From assembly GCF_001761365.1 (NCBI RefSeq), contig NZ_CP017477.1:1672501-1736500 (forward strand): DNA of 64,000 nt, given 5' to 3'. The notes below the pieces were generated by a model. It saw only the letters and a program-made list of their open reading frames with translations, ran no database searches and was not told where the DNA came from. The DNA comes from Polaribacter vadi (lineage in GTDB: Bacteria > Bacteroidota > Bacteroidia > Flavobacteriales > Flavobacteriaceae). This document shows positions 62,184 through 64,000 of the stretch, in pieces. The position numbers and the translations under genes were made by a program. Every line of letters starts with the position of its first letter. The stretch's first letter is position 1.

Positions 62184-63284
62184 GTGCTTAAAAATTTCTT
62201 TCTTGTCTGTTCTGGAGTCGATAAAAACCTAATTAACGAATGTTCTAATGGCGAACAAAATAAATACGCTGGTATTGGAGCCACTGTTTTTTTTACAGCA
62301 ATTATGGCAACCATTGCAGGCAGTTATGCTTTATTTACTGTGTTTGATAATTTGTTTGCAGCTATTTTCTTTGGATTGATTTGGGGGCTTTTAATCTTTA
62401 ATTTAGATCGTTTTATAGTTTCGACAATCAAAAAGTCAGATTCTAAATTGAAAGAATTACTACAAGCTGCTCCAAGAATTGTCTTAGCGATTATTATTGC
62501 TGTTGTAATTTCTAAACCTTTAGAATTAAAGTTGTTTGAGAAAGAAATCAATCAAGTTTTATTGACCAAAAAAAACCAAATGACTTTGGATAATAAAACG
62601 CAAATAGCCCAACAATTTACGCCAGAAATTTCAAAAATAAATTCAGAAATTGAGGTTTTAAAACAAGAAGTGATTGGCAAAGAAAATGAAACCAATACTT
62701 TGTATGAAACCTATATTGCAGAAGCTGAAGGTACAAAAGGAACTAAAAAATTAGGAAAAGGCCCTGTTTACGAAGAAAAAAGAGCCAAACACGATGCTTC
62801 TTTATTGGCTTTAAATCAGTTGAAAAAAGAGACTCAAGAAACCATCAAAGAAAAAGAAACAGCCATTGCTGTTTTAGTGGAAAATCAAAAATTAGCGGAA
62901 ACAAAATCGCAACCTATTATTGCTAATTTTGATGGATTAATGGCAAGAATAAATGCACTTGGAGAATTACCTTGGTTAACTTCCTTCTTTATTTTCTTAT
63001 TGTTTTTGGCTATTGAAACTTCGCCCATTATTGCAAAACTTTTAGCGCCAAAAGGCGAATACGATTTTAAGTTAGAGGAAAAATTATCGGCTGTAAAAAC
63101 TTGGGCTACGCAACAAATGCAGCAAAGAGAACAAATGTTGCAGGCAGATATTGCTATAGATAATAAAGTGTATAAAGATATTACTGCAGATGATGATTTG
63201 TATAACTACAAACAAAAAATGGCAAGAGAATTAATGAAACTACAAGCAGATTCTTTTTATAAGAAACAACAAAAAATGTTATAG
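62184..63284 (+). CDS. DUF4407 membrane protein, GTG start
   Basis: 366 residues. N-terminal membrane part with KYAGIGATVFFTAIMATIAGSYALF and LIWGLLIFNLDRFIVST (two helices), a third helix near RIVLAIIIAVVIS, a long coiled-coil loop (about 130-245) and a fourth helix (LTSFFIFLLFLAIETSPIIAKLL). This is the DUF4407 signature. The start is GTG (62184-62186): no ATG precedes and the next in-frame Met would delete helix 1. A TGTAACA box and a TGTATTTG -7-like element stand at 62132-62138 and near 62154-62164. Function unknown. Confidence 0.85.
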   Translation: MLKNFFLVCSGVDKNLINECSNGEQNKYAGIGATVFFTAIMATIAGSYALFTVFDNLFAAIFFGLIWGLLIFNLDRFIVSTIKKSDSKLKELLQAAPRIVLAIIIAVVISKPLELKLFEKEINQVLLTKKNQMTLDNKTQIAQQFTPEISKINSEIEVLKQEVIGKENETNTLYETYIAEAEGTKGTKKLGKGPVYEEKRAKHDASLLALNQLKKETQETIKEKETAIAVLVENQKLAETKSQPIIANFDGLMARINALGELPWLTSFFIFLLFLAIETSPIIAKLLAPKGEYDFKLEEKLSAVKTWATQQMQQREQMLQADIAIDNKVYKDITADDDLYNYKQKMARELMKLQADSFYKKQQKML

Positions 63285-63326
63285 AAAAGTCTTCAGATTC
63301 TAATAATGACTACAAATTCAAACAAG

Positions 63327-63407
63327 TTTAGCCCAGATTGAGGCATTTGTTTGAGCTCTTTTTGCCTTTTTGGGCAAAAAAGCGAGTGCTGAAAGCTGGA
63401 ATAGCTT
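63327..63407 (+). ncRNA. Possible structured RNA of the flavobacterial AGCCC...AGCT repeat kind
   Basis: The string TTTAGCCCAGATTGAGGC, then a strong hairpin CTTTTTGCC / GGCAAAAAAG (63358-63366 with 63373-63382), then AGCGAGTGCTGAAAGCTGG and AATAGCTTC. CCAG (63333-63336) can pair with CTGG (63396-63399) to close the structure. I have seen this order of words (TAGCCC..GAT, C/TTTTTGCC hairpin, AGCG..GAAAGC.GGAnTAGCT) repeated in many flavobacterial genomes; it may be the conserved flavo-1 type RNA or a related repeat. Similarity is from memory only. Confidence 0.4.
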
Positions 63408-63445
63408 CAAAAAAAACTTAAAAACTTGGGATATTTGTAGTGTAA

Positions 63446-63467
63446 GATCCCGATTTTTATCGGGATT
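63446..63467 (+). terminator. Possible terminator downstream of the DUF4407 gene
   Basis: GATCCCGAT / ATCGGGATT stem (63446-63454, 63459-63467), 9 bp including a G-U, loop TTTT, then TGTTC. It lies 160 bp after the DUF4407 stop and lacks a long T-run, so terminator function is uncertain. Confidence 0.45.
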
Positions 63468-63519
63468 TGTTCAACTAACATTTTTAAAATTAGCTTCGCT
63501 TATTTAAAAATTAGTTTCA

Positions 63520-63637
63520 CAAAAAAAAGCGTCCCATTTAAGGGAAGCTTTCCATTGGTTAACAAAACCAAAGACATTTTTTAAAAAAAATGCCAAAACA
63601 ACACAACTAAATGTTACTTCAACAAAAAGCAACACAC
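63520..63637 (-). ncRNA. Candidate small RNA antisense to the lysS leader
   Basis: On the minus strand, a TATATTTG -7-like box (63644-63637) is followed by three consecutive hairpins: GGCATTTTTT/AAAAAATGTC (63594-63573), whose one A-C mismatch on the plus strand is a G-U pair only on the minus strand, TTGGTT/AACCAA (63571-63555) and AAAGC-TCCC/GGGA-GCTTT (63551-63526), the last followed by eight T, a normal terminator. Together they describe a transcript of about 110-120 nt. No -33 box is clear. Hypothesis from sequence structure only. Confidence 0.35.
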
Positions 63638-63697
63638 AAATATACGTTGTTTTTGTAAATTCTAAAATAAATATCATTTTTTTTATAATTTTCGCAA

Positions 63698-63727
63698 TTG
63701 ACTATTTGTAGTTACATTGTATCTTTG
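63698..63727 (+). promoter_or_regulatory. lysS promoter
   Basis: TTG (63698-63700), 19 nt, TATCTTTG (63720-63727): an exact Bacteroidota promoter. Transcription start near 63734, 27 nt before the ATG. Confidence 0.8.
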
Positions 63728-63760
63728 TGGCTTAATAAAATCAGAAAATTTAAAGACCAA

Positions 63761-64000
63761 ATGCAATTATCAGAACAAGAAGTTGTACGTAGACAAAAGC
63801 TTACAAAATTAAGAGATTTAGGTATTAATCCTTATCCAGCAGATTTATTTCCTGTAGATTCAAACTCAAAGGAAATAAAACAGGAATATGTAGAAGGAAA
63901 ACAGGTGGTAATTGCTGGTCGTTTAATGGTGATTAATATTCAAGGAAAAGCTTCTTTTGGACAATTGCAAGATGGTGAAGGTAGAATTCAGTTGTATTTT
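63761..64000 (+). CDS. lysS: Lysyl-tRNA synthetase (5' part, cut by window end)
   Basis: The first 80 codons are in the window and the frame stays open to its end. Sequence MQLSEQEVVRRQKLTKLRDL, GINPYPADLF, then VVIAGRLMVINIQGKASFGQL and GEGRIQLYF, the class II LysRS N-terminal helices and OB-fold anticodon-binding domain. The start is clear: it is 34 nt after the -7 box. Confidence 0.93.
   Translation, partial: MQLSEQEVVRRQKLTKLRDLGINPYPADLFPVDSNSKEIKQEYVEGKQVVIAGRLMVINIQGKASFGQLQDGEGRIQLYF

Larger units (their letters stand above)
63285..63760. other. 476-bp gene-poor region with several hairpins
   Basis: No protein gene was found. Contents from left to right: a candidate structured RNA (63327-63407), a terminator-like hairpin GATCCCGAT / ATCGGGATT (63446-63454, 63459-63467), an AT-rich inverted repeat around 63480-63511, a minus-strand hairpin cluster (63526-63594, possible small RNA) and the lysS promoter (63698-63727). 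Confidence 0.7.

Overview
The window is about 64 kb of a low-GC (about 30 %) chromosome from a member of Bacteroidota, most probably a marine Flavobacteriaceae of the Polaribacter/Tenacibaculum kind. The evidence is the protein family repertoire (flavobacterial HMG-CoA reductase and GYDIA GHMP kinase, DUF3095, POT transporter beside a DPP IV peptidase, OmpA proteins with -SAQ signal peptides), promoters of the Bacteroidota type (TTG, 19-20 nt, TAnnTTTG) and an almost complete lack of Shine-Dalgarno sites. No rRNA, prophage, transposase or CRISPR array was seen. The window is mostly core genome with one accessory-looking regulatory stretch (about 39.9-55.9 kb).

Layout. 0.3-3.8 kb: translation block thrS-infC-rpmI-rplT, with infC starting at a non-canonical AUA codon. 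3.8-13.9 kb: a small coiled-coil membrane protein, then alpha-glucan genes: a GlgM-like glycogen synthase, glgC, glgE, the wreck of a maltokinase gene, glgB and a GH31 alpha-glucosidase. 14.0-20.5 kb (minus strand): RluB-type pseudouridine synthase, UbiA prenyltransferase, mevalonate kinase, MORN-repeat protein, diphosphomevalonate decarboxylase and a LytS/LytTR two-component pair. 20.7-22.8 kb (plus): short ExbB/MotA-like protein, thiamine pyrophosphokinase, a small conserved protein and a cysteine-cluster protein. 22.9-27.5 kb (minus): thioredoxin-like protein, HI0933/BaiN flavoprotein, GYDIA kinase and an HMG-CoA reductase carrying an extra C-terminal DinB-like domain. 27.9-32.2 kb (plus): lipoprotein DPP IV peptidase, POT peptide importer, thioredoxin-fold protein. 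32.2-36.9 kb (minus): ComEC, NlpC/P60 lipoprotein, lpxB, small membrane protein, surE. 37.1-39.7 kb (plus): C-terminal processing protease and thioesterase.

39.9-55.8 kb is the most unusual stretch: three AraC-family regulators with a shared architecture (one, at 47.1-48.5 kb, carries a complete BLUF blue-light sensor at its C terminus), a fourth small AraC protein in an operon with a CheY-like regulator and a CHASE3-PAS histidine kinase, a DUF3095 protein related to nucleotidyl cyclases, small exported proteins, a ferritin-like four-helix protein, and a 1594-residue histidine kinase with about ten PAS domains followed by a NarL regulator. Two promoters here (before the first AraC gene and before the lipoprotein at 45.3 kb) share a tandem TRTAAC box with exactly 21 bp spacing, as expected for an AraC-type activator. 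55.9-64 kb: tRNA-Leu(UAG), M20 dipeptidase, OmpA protein, cyclophilin, BlaI/M56 pair with a visible double operator, DUF4407 protein, a gene-poor stretch holding two possible structured RNAs, and the start of lysS.

Working together: the glucan cluster looks like a GlgE pathway in which maltose-1-phosphate now comes from the GlgM-like synthase plus GlgC, because the maltokinase beside glgE has been lost. Four mevalonate-pathway genes lie within 12 kb, and the GYDIA kinase is the natural candidate for the phosphomevalonate kinase step. The AraC/BLUF/kinase stretch is best read as a light- and stress-responsive regulatory region whose targets are not yet known.
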